NCBI RefSeq assembly: GCF_009760405.1
Contig: NZ_WRPP01000008.1
Location: 186,001 to 250,000, forward strand
Reading direction: 5' to 3'
DNA length: 64,000 bases
Source of the DNA: Nocardia terrae
GTDB taxonomy: Bacteria > Actinomycetota > Actinomycetes > Mycobacteriales > Mycobacteriaceae
The notes beneath the pieces are model-generated. The model made no database searches. It was not told the DNA's origin and was given only the letters and a program-made list of their open reading frames with translations. Both the position numbers and the translations under genes were made by a program. The stretch's first letter is position 1. Each line of letters opens with the position of its first letter. Of this stretch, positions 41,236 through 50,364 are shown one piece after another.

Positions 41236-41269
41236 TACGCCCGCCCCGAATTCGTTCGGGGCGGGCGTA
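41236..41269 (-). terminator. terminator of ilvE
   Basis: Perfect 15-bp arms TACGCCCGCCCCGAA / TTCGGGGCGGGCGTA with a 4-nt loop (41236-41269), beginning 17 nt after the ilvE stop on the minus strand. Confidence 0.8.
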
Positions 41270-41286
41270 ATTCGTTCACTCGGCCG

Positions 41287-42387
41287 TCAGGCCAGGGTGC
41301 GCATCCAGCCGTGGTTGTCGGCGAAGGTGCCGCGCTGGATGCCGGTGAGGGTGTCGCGCAGGGCCATGGTGACCTCGCCGGGCTCGCCGGTGCCGATGGT
41401 GAATTCGCCCTCGGCGGAGCGGACCGAGCCGACGGGGATGACGACGGCGGCGGTGCCGCAACCGAAAACCTCGGTGATGTCGCCGGTTTCGACGCCCTTG
41501 CGCCATTCGGTGACCGAGATCTTGCGCTCCTCGACCTTGTAGCCGGAGTCGGCGGCGAGGGTGATGAGCGAGTCGCGAGTGATACCGGGGAGCAGGGAGC
41601 CGGAGAGCTCCGGGGTCACCAGGCGGGCGTCGGAGCCGCTGCCGAAGACGAAGAACAGGTTGTTGGTGCCCATCTCCTCGACGTAGCGGTGCTCGCACGC
41701 GTCCAGCCAGACCACCTGGTCGCAGCCCTTCTCGGCGGCCTGCTGCTGGGCCAGCAGCGACGCGGCGTAGTTGCCCGCCACCTTGGCCTCACCGGTACCC
41801 CCGGGGGCAGCGCGCACATACTCGGTGGACAACCACACCTTGACCGGCTTCAGCCCGCGCGGGAAGTATGCGCCGGCGGGACCGCCGAGCAGCAGGTACT
41901 TGTAGGCGGCGGCGGGCTTCACGCCCAGACCGACCTCGGTGGAGAACATGAACGGGCGCAGGTAGAGCGCGTCCTCACCACCGGCGGCCGGCACCCAGTC
42001 GGCGTCGACCTCGAGCAGCTGGCGAATGGATTCGATGAACAGCTCGTCGGGCAGCTGGGCCATCGCCATGCGAGCGGCGGAGCGGCGGAAGCGCGCGGCA
42101 TTGGCGTCCACCCGGAAGGTGGCGATGCTGCCGTCGGCCTGCCGGTACGCCTTCAGGCCCTCGAAGATCGCCTGACCGTAGTGGAACACCATGGTCGCCG
42201 GGTCCATGGCCAGCGGCGCGTAGGGCTCGACGCGACCATTGGTCCACTGCCCGTCGATGTAATCCAGCGACACCATGTGATCGGTGAAGTAGCGCCCGAA
42301 CCCGGGCTCCGCGAGAATCTCCTGCCGCCGCTGCGCCGGTAGCGGCGCGGGATGCGGGACACGGGTGAACTGCGCGGCAAGTGTCAT
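41287..42387 (-). CDS. ilvE: branched-chain amino acid aminotransferase
   Basis: A 366-aa class IV aminotransferase. Family blocks: MVFHYGQAIFEGLKAYR (about residues 67-83), RRSAARMAMAQLP, EDALYLRPFMF, and the PLP-binding Lys in GGTGEAKVAGNYAASLLAQQ (about 205), then EEMGTNNLFFVFG and ITRDSLITLA near the C-terminus. It transfers amino groups to branched-chain keto acids with glutamate. ATG 42387. The gene sits near gcvT as in M. tuberculosis (Rv2210c-Rv2211c). Confidence 0.95.
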   Translation of the reverse strand: MTLAAQFTRVPHPAPLPAQRRQEILAEPGFGRYFTDHMVSLDYIDGQWTNGRVEPYAPLAMDPATMVFHYGQAIFEGLKAYRQADGSIATFRVDANAARFRRSAARMAMAQLPDELFIESIRQLLEVDADWVPAAGGEDALYLRPFMFSTEVGLGVKPAAAYKYLLLGGPAGAYFPRGLKPVKVWLSTEYVRAAPGGTGEAKVAGNYAASLLAQQQAAEKGCDQVVWLDACEHRYVEEMGTNNLFFVFGSGSDARLVTPELSGSLLPGITRDSLITLAADSGYKVEERKISVTEWRKGVETGDITEVFGCGTAAVVIPVGSVRSAEGEFTIGTGEPGEVTMALRDTLTGIQRGTFADNHGWMRTLA

Positions 42388-42640
42388 GACCTGGAGTCTA
42401 ATTCGCCGCCCCGGACACGCCGGTGGGGGCCACCCCTGCCAGCCCCGACTGTCAGGGTTCCCGCCTCCGTCACTGTCCAGAACCCTGGACAAGGCATACA
42501 CCTGTACCCGGCGCAGCCGCTGCCCGAGCGGTGCCGTTCCCACCGGGCACCGGCAGTCGCCCCGATCGCCGTGAGTGTGCTGGAACCGGGCCCGAAGACC
42601 GCCGAACGACCCCGTCCACACCCGGGTGCAGCCGAGAAAG

Positions 42641-43099
42641 TCACTTCTCCGAACGCAATTCGAAGGTGATCATGTCGCGGCCCGGACCGTTGTAGTCCGG
42701 GACCGGCCCCGCGACAGTGAACCCGAGCGCACGGTGGAAGGCCACGGAGCCGGTGTTCCCAGGCGAGGTGATCGCCCGGAAAACCGTGCGGCCATCGGCT
42801 CGCCCACCCGCGATGAACCGGCCGTACAGCTCGCGCGCCAGCCCGCTTCCACGATGGTCGGGATGCACACCGACGAAATGGATGTACGCGCCGGTCGGTT
42901 CATCCGGCGCGAACAATCCGATCAAGAAACCGACGAGCTCGTCCTCCTGCTCGACCACCAAACTGGTCGAAGCGAAGTGATCCAGGAACAACCTCGGCAC
43001 CGCAGGCAGAACCGAACGCCCCCACCAGTCGTCGACAACAGCCGCGATGCCGTCGTAATCGCCGGGAACGGCCTGCCGAATCAAAGCCTCAGATGCCAC
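42641..43099 (-). CDS. GNAT-family N-acetyltransferase
   Basis: A 152-aa GCN5-like acetyltransferase. Motif A is clear: IHFVGVHPDHRGSGLARELYGRF (about 74-96, with R-x2-G-x-G/A acetyl-CoA loop), then NTGSVAFHRALGFTVAGPV (about 118-136, motif B). Substrate unknown. GTG start with AGGGG 8 nt upstream. It lies between ilvE and gcvT. Positions 43100-43411 (about 310 bp) after it contain no credible gene; a copy of ATTCATCGAGTGGC lies at 43233-43246. Confidence 0.88.
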   Translation of the reverse strand: MASEALIRQAVPGDYDGIAAVVDDWWGRSVLPAVPRLFLDHFASTSLVVEQEDELVGFLIGLFAPDEPTGAYIHFVGVHPDHRGSGLARELYGRFIAGGRADGRTVFRAITSPGNTGSVAFHRALGFTVAGPVPDYNGPGRDMITFELRSEK

Positions 43100-43411
43100 C
43101 GCGATCCCCTAACCACTACCCGCCCGGCACGAGCGGCCCCCGCCAAACGACGAGACAACTGGCGCGACGCCACCTCGGAGCCGGGCGAACATCTTCCCCC
43201 ACGAACGGACCCGCGCTTCCGGCCCGACTCGAATTCATCGAGTGGCGGCGGCTGGTGGAGGCGGGCACGGCGACCGGGCGCAGCGTGGCAGTCCCGGCTC
43301 GGGCCGACCGCCGGAGATGCGGACGGTGGATCGCCAGCAGCCACGGCTTCAAGAAACCTACCGGGAGCGCCCACGAACAGTCGGCGGTCCCGGTCAGGCA
43401 TCGGGATCAGC

Positions 43412-44512
43412 TCAGGCCGTGCGGGTTTCGACGAACGGGGGCTTGATGACCTCGCAGCGGAGGCGGCGGCCGCGGACGTCGACCTCGACCTGGTCGCCGG
43501 GGTTGATGCCGGCGGCGGTGTCGATGAGGGCGAGGGCGATGCCGACCTTGAGGGTGGGCGAGAAGGTGCCGGAGGTGGTTTCGCCGATCTGGTCGTCGCC
43601 GCGCATGACGGTCTGGCCCTGGCGGAGGACGCCCTTGTCGATGGCCTTGAGGCCCAGCAGGATTCGGCGGGGTCCGGCGGCCTTTTCGGCTTCCAGGGCC
43701 GACTTGCCCCAGAATTCGGGCTTCTTCCAGCCGATGGCCCAGCCGGTGCGGGCCTGCAGGGGCGAAATGTCCAGGGACAGTTCGTGTCCGTGCAGGGGGT
43801 AACCCATTTCGGTGCGCAGGGTGTCGCGCGCGCCGAGACCGGCGGGCTGGCCGCCGGCGGCCTGGACCTCGGCGACCAGGGCGCGGAAGACGGCCTCGGC
43901 GTCGTCCCAGCGGGGCAACAGCTCGTAGCCGTGCTCGCCGGTGTAGCCGGTGCGGCACACGCGAACCGGGCGGCCGTCCCATTCGGCGTCGGTGTAGGCC
44001 ATGTATTCCATGTCGGTGGGCAGGCCGAGCTTGGCCAGCACCTCCGCGGAACGCGGGCCCTGGACGGCGAACACGGCGTAGCCGCGGTGCTCGTCGGTGA
44101 TGGTGATGCCCTCGGGCACGACCTTCTGCAGCTCGGCGACCACGGTGGCGGTGTTGGCGGCGTTGGGCACGAGGAAGATCTCGTCATCGCTGACGTAGTA
44201 GGCGATGAGGTCGTCGATGACCCCGCCCTCGGGGGTGCAGCACAGCGTGTACTGCGCCTTGCCGGGGCGAATCCGGTTCAGGTCATTGGTGAGCGCCGAG
44301 TTGACGAAGGCCGCGGCGCCCGGCCCCTTCACGGTCGCCTTGCCGAGGTGGCTGACGTCGAACAGGCCGACGGTCGCGCGCACCGCGGTGTGCTCGCCGA
44401 CGGTGCCCGCATACGAAACCGGCATCTCCCACCCCCCGAACGGCGCGAAGCTGGCTCCCAGCTCGACATGAACAGCGTGGATGGGTCCCTGCAGCAGTTT
44501 CTCGTCGGTCAC
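43412..44512 (-). CDS. gcvT: glycine cleavage system T protein (aminomethyltransferase)
   Basis: A 366-aa protein with the GcvT fold. Seen: FAPFGGWEMPVSYAGTVGEHTAVRATVGLFDVSHLG (folate-domain signature, about 22-57), RIRPGKAQYTLCCTPEGGVIDDL, RTGYTGEHGYEL (about 190) and LGARDTLRTEMGYPLHGHEL (about 227). It transfers the methylene of lipoyl-bound aminomethyl to tetrahydrofolate. The C-terminus is complete. No GcvH, P or L partner is in the window, as these lie elsewhere in related genomes. Confidence 0.94.
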   Translation of the reverse strand: MTDEKLLQGPIHAVHVELGASFAPFGGWEMPVSYAGTVGEHTAVRATVGLFDVSHLGKATVKGPGAAAFVNSALTNDLNRIRPGKAQYTLCCTPEGGVIDDLIAYYVSDDEIFLVPNAANTATVVAELQKVVPEGITITDEHRGYAVFAVQGPRSAEVLAKLGLPTDMEYMAYTDAEWDGRPVRVCRTGYTGEHGYELLPRWDDAEAVFRALVAEVQAAGGQPAGLGARDTLRTEMGYPLHGHELSLDISPLQARTGWAIGWKKPEFWGKSALEAEKAAGPRRILLGLKAIDKGVLRQGQTVMRGDDQIGETTSGTFSPTLKVGIALALIDTAAGINPGDQVEVDVRGRRLRCEVIKPPFVETRTA

Positions 44513-44572
44513 CCGAAGCAGCTTATCGGTATCGCGACGAGACCCCGCGCCGCGCCGCGAACCGTGACGTTC

Positions 44573-44842
44573 TCAGTGCTGCGACTGCTGGAAGCAGGCG
44601 ACGTCGTACTGCGACTGCGGCGAGTAATGCGCTCCGCCGGTTCCACCGTTCTGACTGTTGATGCCCGGTTCGTTGAACGGCGACCCCGGGCTGTTGGCCG
44701 AGCCGCCGGGGGTGTTCGGTTCCAACGCTTGGCAGGACTGGTCCGGGGGCCCGGTCTGCCCGGTCGGGGTCGCGACAGCTGGGGCCGCGAACACCGCACC
44801 GGTTGCGACAACGATTGCCGCGGTCGCGATGATTCTGCGCAT
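44573..44842 (-). CDS. small secreted protein with PGSPFNEPG motif
   Basis: An 89-aa exported protein. Strong AGGAGG five bases before ATG 44842, a signal peptide (IIATAAIVVATGAVFAAPAVA), then a short mature chain with two Cys (DQSCQAL and DVACFQQ), a Gly/Ser/Asn-rich centre with SPGSPFNEPGINS and a C-terminal YSPQSQYDVACF. Likely one disulfide. The family is actinobacterial and uncharacterised. Between gcvT and the Ag85-like esterase. Confidence 0.7.
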   Translation of the reverse strand: MRRIIATAAIVVATGAVFAAPAVATPTGQTGPPDQSCQALEPNTPGGSANSPGSPFNEPGINSQNGGTGGAHYSPQSQYDVACFQQSQH

Positions 44843-44930
44843 CACCGCCTCCTTGCTGGTAGCGATATGGACTACACGATTCATCGCGACCAGAGGTTCG
44901 GCAATTACACGGCAATTCTCGTTTCAGTCG

Positions 44931-45947
44931 TCATCGGAGGCCGAGACTGCGCGCGATTCCCGGCCATGCTTTGTGAAAGTCAATCTGCCAGGAAGGCCAA
45001 TTGTGGCCGCCGCCGGACAGATAATCGAAGGCGGCCGGGATATCAACGGCTTCCAGGCCGGATTGCAGAGCGCGCGTGCAGGTTTCGACAGTGGACTCCA
45101 AAGCGGTGCTGGACGCCCCGACCTGTCCCCCGCCCGCCCCGGCCGGGTTCGCACCGGTTCCAGCGGCGATATGGAGGTCGATGCCACGCAATTTCTCGAG
45201 GTTGGCGGGCGTCGAGGGATCGTTGGCAGTCCACGCCGGTGCACCGTCGAATCCCCAGATGTTCCAGGGATTTCCGCCACCGGAGACCACCACGGCCTGC
45301 AGGAACCGGCGGCCCGGATCGGTACCGGTCTGCGCGCAGCCACTGAAAGAACCGACACTCTGGTAAAGATCAGGGGCCGATTCGGCGAGCGCGAGCGCGG
45401 ATGTCGCCGACATCGACACTCCCACAATGGCATTGCGCCCGGAGGCATCCAGCGCATCGTCGAGGACGGGCGGTAATTCCCGGGTGAGGAACGTGGTCCA
45501 CTTGTTGCGGCCGAGCATGGGATCGTCCGACTGCCAGTCGGTGTAATACGTGTACCGGCCATCGAGCACGTTCACCACGTTCACGTTCTGATCAGCCAGA
45601 TAGTCGACGACATCGGTGCGGGTCTCCCAGGAAACCTCGGAGCCGTTGCCATCGACGCCATCCTCCGCGCCATTGAGCAGATACAGCGTCGGCCGGGGAA
45701 CCGAATTATCGGCGGCACGAATGACCGAGAGCTCGACGGTCCGATTCATCGCGGCCGAATATACGAAAACACTCGATTTCCGGTCGTCCTGCCGAACCAC
45801 ATGATCGATATGCGACCCGTCCGCTGCCGCCGCATCGGAATTCACAGGTTCCACCGCGGCAGCCATCCCTGGCATCGACGCGAAAACCGTCGCCATCAGT
45901 GCGATTCCCACCGCTACCCACCGGCGTCGGCCACGCGTACTCGTCAT
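44931..45947 (-). CDS. antigen-85-like esterase / mycolyltransferase
   Basis: A 338-aa secreted alpha/beta hydrolase. Signal peptide (RRRWVAVGIALMATVFASM), cleavage near AAA-VEP. The mature domain has RPTLYLLNGAEDG, NVVNVLDGRYTYYTDWQSDD, the nucleophile elbow AIVGVSMSATSALALAE (Ser near 190) and the C-terminal GGGHNWPSWQ with the catalytic His. This matches the Ag85/esterase D group that transfers mycolates to trehalose or arabinogalactan in mycolate-containing genera. ATG 45947 has GAGGCGG upstream. Confidence 0.88.
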   Translation of the reverse strand: MTSTRGRRRWVAVGIALMATVFASMPGMAAAVEPVNSDAAAADGSHIDHVVRQDDRKSSVFVYSAAMNRTVELSVIRAADNSVPRPTLYLLNGAEDGVDGNGSEVSWETRTDVVDYLADQNVNVVNVLDGRYTYYTDWQSDDPMLGRNKWTTFLTRELPPVLDDALDASGRNAIVGVSMSATSALALAESAPDLYQSVGSFSGCAQTGTDPGRRFLQAVVVSGGGNPWNIWGFDGAPAWTANDPSTPANLEKLRGIDLHIAAGTGANPAGAGGGQVGASSTALESTVETCTRALQSGLEAVDIPAAFDYLSGGGHNWPSWQIDFHKAWPGIARSLGLR

Positions 45948-46128
45948 ATCCGCCTCGATCCCATCCAAACGTCCCCCACCTTCTCTACCCAGCCCGCCAC
46001 GACCGTGCAACGACGTACAACTCACACCCATCAGCGGAGTTGCCCCATTGCCAGAGCATGCCGACCCCTCGATCGGACCGTGGAGCTGCTGGTGAGCATC
46101 GAGCGGGCCGCGCAGCGGTCCCGAGGAG

Positions 46129-47247
46129 TCACGCCGTGTCACTCGTCTCGAGGCGACCGGTTTCCCTGCCGAGGACGGCGAGGAACCCAGCCTCGTCCAT
46201 GACCTCGATGCGCTGGCCGCGCGTCTGCAGTTCGGCGACCCGGCGCGCCTTGGTCGTGGTGAATGCGCCGGGATCAGCGCCCTGGAAGCCGTCGCCGATG
46301 ACCAGTCGTGTCGTACGCCGGGTGACGTTCCGGGCGGGGGTCGCGCCGCAGGCGGCGATCGCGTTCCAGGCTTCCTGCCGCGTCATGGCCGCGAGATCGC
46401 CTGTGAAAACGATGATTTCGCCGTAGAGCGGATGGGACGGGTCGCCACCGACGACTTCCGGAAGCACCAATTCCGCACGGCCGAACCAGGATCGGCGTGA
46501 CGACGCCTCGGTCGAGACCGCACCCGATGCCGCACGATCGGAGGTGCGCGCGGGCCGGCTGCCAGCGGACGCCGACGAACCCGACGCCTGTCCGCTCGAC
46601 GCCGACATCCGCGCTTTCCACCGCCCGCCCGCCGACGTCTGCGCGGACGGCCCGGTGGCCCGAGAGCTCTGCGGCGTCTGCTCGACGCGCAGGGGACGTT
46701 CGACCACCATCCGCTCGAGCGCGGACAGCGAATCGACGCCCGCGCGGGCGGCCAAGGCGATCACGATATCGGCCGCCGCCGCGGCATCGGCCGCCGCGTC
46801 GTGGTGGTTGGTGAAGTCGATGCCGAGGGCGGCCGCCACATTCGGCAGGCGATAGCTGTCGAGGTTCAGGTGGCGGCGCGCGAGTGCCAGGCTGCAGCCG
46901 AATGACCAGGCGGGTGCCTGAATCCCGCTGCGGCCGCATGCTTCTCGGATGGCTCCGCTGTCGAACCCCGCATTGTGGGCGATGACCGGTAGCTCACCCA
47001 CCAGCCCGACCACCTCCGGCCACCGCTGCGCGAACTCCGGCTGGTCGGCGACCATGGCCGCGGAGATCCCATGCACGCGAATGTTGTGCCAGTTGAAGAA
47101 GTCGAGCCCCGCGGGCGGTCGGCACAGCCACGACGCGGTGTCCCCGCGCCGCCCGTCCCGAACCACCGTGACACCGACCGCGCAGATACTGCCCCGCGCG
47201 GAATTCGCGGTCTCGACATCGATAGCGGCGAACGACAATCCCGCCAT
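46129..47247 (-). CDS. DEDDh 3'-5' exonuclease fused to BRCT domain
   Basis: A 372-aa protein. Residues 1-170 form a DnaQ-like exonuclease: AAIDVETANSARG (first D/E pair), GELPVIAHNAGFDSGAI (second Asp), and FTNHHDAAADAAAAADI (His and last Asp), giving a DEDDh set. A Ser/Ala-rich linker (about 180-265) follows, then a C-terminal BRCT-like domain with GEIIVFTGDLAAMTRQEAWNAIAACG and TRLVIGDGFQGADPG. Such fusions occur across actinobacteria and probably act in DNA repair. Adjacent downstream of the 178-aa ORF with a 2-nt gap. Confidence 0.9.
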   Translation of the reverse strand: MAGLSFAAIDVETANSARGSICAVGVTVVRDGRRGDTASWLCRPPAGLDFFNWHNIRVHGISAAMVADQPEFAQRWPEVVGLVGELPVIAHNAGFDSGAIREACGRSGIQAPAWSFGCSLALARRHLNLDSYRLPNVAAALGIDFTNHHDAAADAAAAADIVIALAARAGVDSLSALERMVVERPLRVEQTPQSSRATGPSAQTSAGGRWKARMSASSGQASGSSASAGSRPARTSDRAASGAVSTEASSRRSWFGRAELVLPEVVGGDPSHPLYGEIIVFTGDLAAMTRQEAWNAIAACGATPARNVTRRTTRLVIGDGFQGADPGAFTTTKARRVAELQTRGQRIEVMDEAGFLAVLGRETGRLETSDTA

Positions 47248-47249
47248 AC

Positions 47250-47786
47250 TCACCGCACCGCGAGCGGCAACGGCCGCGCGACGGAACCACCGAGCTCCAC
47301 CAGAAACGCGCGGGCCAACCGCAGCGATTCGAACGCCGCCCACGCATCGGCCAGCTCCGCCAGCCCCCGGGCCAGCGTGAGCACCGGCCGAATGTAGTCG
47401 TCGACGACATCGACCTGGCTGTCCGTCAGCGACACCTCCTCCGGGGGCACGATGACCGGCCACTGCGGCCGGATCAGCTTCCCGCCCGCGGCCTGATGCT
47501 CATCGAACTTCTCATCCGCGGATTCGATTGCGGCGCGCACGGTTTCCACCGTGGCATCAACGTCGACAATCCCCGCGGTACCGCCGACCCGAGCATCATC
47601 GGTCACCACCACCGGGTAACCCCGCGTGAGACTCTCGATCTCCGCGACCCGCGACCGCTCCAGCACCCAAGCGCCCGATAGCCGCGACTCCCCCAGCGCC
47701 GCCCCCACATTCACATGCCAGATGACCAGCCGCTCCTCGGCCGCACCCAGCACCGTCAGGGGATGAAGGTCGAACGAGGCAACCAT
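47250..47786 (-). CDS. hypothetical protein upstream of DEDDh-BRCT exonuclease
   Basis: A 178-aa acidic protein with a strand-rich start (LTVLGAAEERLVIWHVNVG) and a helical C-terminus (VDDYIRPVLTLARGLAELADAW). No catalytic motif is recognised. It ends 2 nt before the exonuclease start, so the two are co-transcribed. The ATG has no strong ribosome-binding site. It may be a partner of the exonuclease (inference). Confidence 0.65.
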   Translation of the reverse strand: MVASFDLHPLTVLGAAEERLVIWHVNVGAALGESRLSGAWVLERSRVAEIESLTRGYPVVVTDDARVGGTAGIVDVDATVETVRAAIESADEKFDEHQAAGGKLIRPQWPVIVPPEEVSLTDSQVDVVDDYIRPVLTLARGLAELADAWAAFESLRLARAFLVELGGSVARPLPLAVR

Positions 47787-48128
47787 GACGCTCCACGGTG
47801 GTAGCGGACAGATACCGGGTTACGTTAGAGCATCCCCCCGACAAACTTTCAGGAACCCCGCTCGAATCCTCAACGGAGCCAAACAGTTCCGACCGACCGG
47901 TGTCGCTCCCGGGACATCGACCGAGACACCCCTGATGACCGCGCTGTTCGCGAGCGCCGAGGTCGGCGACGCGGTTCGCGACGACCGAAGCGGGTCAGGG
48001 CGGCGAGCTGTTCGAGAGTGCCAAGCTCGGTGAGGTACAGCGCCGAACGCCCGCGCGCCGCAATGCCACCCCTGATCCGGCGCGTGGAATAGTTCGCACG
48101 GACAGCGCCCCCGCGACACGGAGGATCC
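47787..48128. other. non-coding interval, possible gene remnant
   Basis: About 340 bp without a convincing gene. On the minus strand a short stretch (47960-48060) could encode a helix-like fragment similar to RGRSALYLTELGTLEQLAALTR, but it has no start signal or continuation and is probably a remnant. A GGAGG at 48120-48124 serves the next gene on the plus strand. Confidence 0.4.
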
Positions 48129-48464
48129 ATGTCCGACCCGGCTTCACCCGCCGTCCCCCTGCGCCGCCGTGGCCCCGCGCTGCTACTCCTAGCGCTACCC
48201 GGGGCCCTCTACTGCTCGGCCCCTGTCGTCGCCAACCGCATCGAACCCCGGATCCTCGGCATCCCGTTCCTGATCGCCTATCTCATCGCCGTGACGATTC
48301 TGACCGGCCCACTGATCTGGCTCGTCGCCCGCTTCGACCCCGCATACCGTTCCGGCGCGCCGGAATTCATCCCCGCCGACCCCTCCGCGGCATCGGGCGA
48401 ATCTCCCGAATCATCGACCCCCGGCATCACCCGCCCCAACGGCGAAGCCGAGGACCCCCGATGA
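48129..48464 (+). CDS. DUF3311 small membrane subunit
   Basis: A 111-aa protein with two membrane helices (PALLLLALPGALYCSAPVVAN and LIAYLIAVTILTGPLIWLVA) around the family motif RIEPRILGIPFL, then a Pro/Ser/Glu-rich tail. DUF3311 proteins are usually encoded directly before sodium:solute symporters and probably act as accessory subunits. ATGA overlap into the next gene. ATG has GGAGG five bases upstream. Confidence 0.85.
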   Translation: MSDPASPAVPLRRRGPALLLLALPGALYCSAPVVANRIEPRILGIPFLIAYLIAVTILTGPLIWLVARFDPAYRSGAPEFIPADPSAASGESPESSTPGITRPNGEAEDPR

Positions 48465-49930
48465 GCGGCCACGCGACAGTAGCGGTATCCCTGTTCGCGA
48501 CCGCCATGCTCGCCACGGTCGCGATCGGCGTCCTCTCCGCCCGCGGCCGAGCCCGCTCCCTGTCCGAATGGTCCATCACCGAACGCGGCCTCGGCACCCT
48601 CTTCGTCCTGGTCCTGATGGCCGGCGAAAGCTACACCAGCTTCTCGTTCCTCGGCGCGGCCGGCTGGTCCTACCGCTACGGCATCCCGATCTTCTACCTG
48701 ATCGCGTACCTGAGCACCGGCCTGGCCGTCGCCTACCTCGTAGCCCCCGCCCTGTGGACCTACTGCGCCCGCCACCACCTGGTCTCGATCGCCGACATCG
48801 CCGAACACCGTTTCCGCTCACGCCCTTTGGGCATCGCAGTCGCTCTGATCTGCACGATCTTCCTGGTGCCCTACGTACAGCTCCAGATCCAGGGCATGGG
48901 CGTAGTCGTCAACGCCATGTCCTACGGCGCAATCAACCTGAAAACAGCCGCCGTCATCTCATTCATAGTCGCCGAAACCTTCATCCTGACCTCAGGCCTA
49001 CGCGGCTCAGCCTGGGTCAGCGTCCTCAAGGACAGCCTCGCAGTCCTGTCGATCGCCATCCTCGCGATCTACATCCCCTGGCACTACTTCCACGGCCCGA
49101 GCGAGCTTCTGAACCGTCTCGTGGCCGAAAAGCCCAACTGGCTGACTTTCCCCGGCGCGGGCGGCGGCACCTTCGGCGCCTCTTGGTTCGTCTCCACCAT
49201 CCTCCTGAACGCCATCACCATCTGCGTCTTCCCGACCACAGTCGCCGGCTACCTCTCCGCCAAATCCCCAAACGCCCTCCGCCGCAACTCAATCCTCCTC
49301 CCCTGGTACCAGGTCCTCCTCCTGATCCCCATCTTGATCGGGGCAGCGGCGCTGTTCGCCGCCCCGGCCTTGAAAAACCCCGACCTGGCCCTCTTCACCC
49401 TGGTAACCGACTCCCTCCCCTCCCCGATCGTCGCCTTGATCGGCACAGCCGGCGCCCTCTCCGCCATCGTCCCCATGAGCGTCTTCCTCATCGCCATCGG
49501 AACCCTCTGCGGCCGAACAATCCTCGGCGGCGGCCTCCACGGCAACGCCACCGATTCCCGCCAACGCCGCGCCTCCCAACTAATCGGTCTCCTCGTCGGC
49601 CTGCTTGCCTTGGGCGGAGCCGTCCTCTACCCGAAGCTCCTCGTCAACCTCTCAGTCCTCTCCTACGAGGGCATCGCCCAACTGGTCCCCGCAGTCCTGC
49701 TAGGCCTCTACTGGCGCCGTCTGACCGCTATCGGCGTCGGCGCAGGCCTCCTCACCGGTGGCGCCATCGTCCTCCTACTCCACGCCACCGGTTACGACCC
49801 GCTCTTCGGAGTGAACGGCGGCTTGTTCGCCCTGGCGGCAAACCTGGCGGTTGCCGCAGCGATCTCCCGACAATCGGAGCCTGCTGACAATTTGCCGCTC
49901 ACCGCAAGGCAGGCGGTCAACAAGGCATAA
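48461..49930 (+). CDS. sodium:solute symporter (SSS family)
   Basis: A 489-aa protein with about 13 hydrophobic helices. Typical SSS sites include GESYTSFSFLGAAGWSYRYG in helix 2-3, AYLVAPALWTY, LVSIADIAEHRFRSRPLG, and the helix 8 region NAITICVFPTTVAGYLSAKSPNALRR. The closest family pattern is the monocarboxylate/pantothenate-type permeases with a DUF3311 partner. Substrate is unknown. Coupled to the upstream DUF3311 gene by ATGA. Confidence 0.88.
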   Translation: MSGHATVAVSLFATAMLATVAIGVLSARGRARSLSEWSITERGLGTLFVLVLMAGESYTSFSFLGAAGWSYRYGIPIFYLIAYLSTGLAVAYLVAPALWTYCARHHLVSIADIAEHRFRSRPLGIAVALICTIFLVPYVQLQIQGMGVVVNAMSYGAINLKTAAVISFIVAETFILTSGLRGSAWVSVLKDSLAVLSIAILAIYIPWHYFHGPSELLNRLVAEKPNWLTFPGAGGGTFGASWFVSTILLNAITICVFPTTVAGYLSAKSPNALRRNSILLPWYQVLLLIPILIGAAALFAAPALKNPDLALFTLVTDSLPSPIVALIGTAGALSAIVPMSVFLIAIGTLCGRTILGGGLHGNATDSRQRRASQLIGLLVGLLALGGAVLYPKLLVNLSVLSYEGIAQLVPAVLLGLYWRRLTAIGVGAGLLTGGAIVLLLHATGYDPLFGVNGGLFALAANLAVAAAISRQSEPADNLPLTARQAVNKA

Positions 49931-50052
49931 CGACCCACCCGGCGACTCTTTCAAGCACGCTTATCTGGCAAGATTCAGATTCAAGGCATGACTTCAAACC
50001 TGATCGGAGTCATTTCCAGAAGATTGCTGATGATCAGAGGGGCGGCTGCAGC

Positions 50053-50364
50053 ATGTTCCAGGCCGATATCGACGAACTCAAGAAGCTGGCCACAACAGTG
50101 ACCTCGGTCGGCGACGAGATCGACAACCTGGACGTTCGCACGACCGGGGACAAGGTCGGCGACGCGCTCCCCGGCATTCCGATCGGTGCGGCCTGCTCGC
50201 AGGCGGGCGAGTACACCGAGGGCGCGTGGCTACGCATCGCCGAACGCATGCGCACGCTCGCCGGAATCGTCAATCAGTGCGCCGACGACATCAAGGTCAC
50301 CGACACCGAGTTCAAGAACCGCCTCGAACAAATGCACTTCTTCCGCACCGGGGATACCGCCTGA
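50053..50364 (+). CDS. WXG100-like / ESX-type small protein
   Basis: A 103-aa, all-helical protein: DIDELKKLATTVTSVGDEIDNL, a short central loop and ERMRTLAGIVNQCADDIKVTDTEFKNRLEQM, ending in HFFRTGDTA. The length and helix-turn-helix plan match EsxA/WXG100-type or DUF6317-like partners that precede larger WXG-containing proteins. A strict WXG tripeptide is absent. Stop overlaps the ATG of the following gene (TGATG). Secretion by an ESX/type VII route is inferred. Confidence 0.72.
   Translation: MFQADIDELKKLATTVTSVGDEIDNLDVRTTGDKVGDALPGIPIGAACSQAGEYTEGAWLRIAERMRTLAGIVNQCADDIKVTDTEFKNRLEQMHFFRTGDTA

Noticed and set aside
43100..43411. Possible ORF on either strand after the GNAT gene
   Set aside because: No coding-like third-position pattern with a start; no similarity recognised.
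47870..48130. Minus-strand ORF with an RSALYLTELGTLEQL helix
   Set aside because: No start signal, no extension beyond one helix; kept only as a possible remnant.
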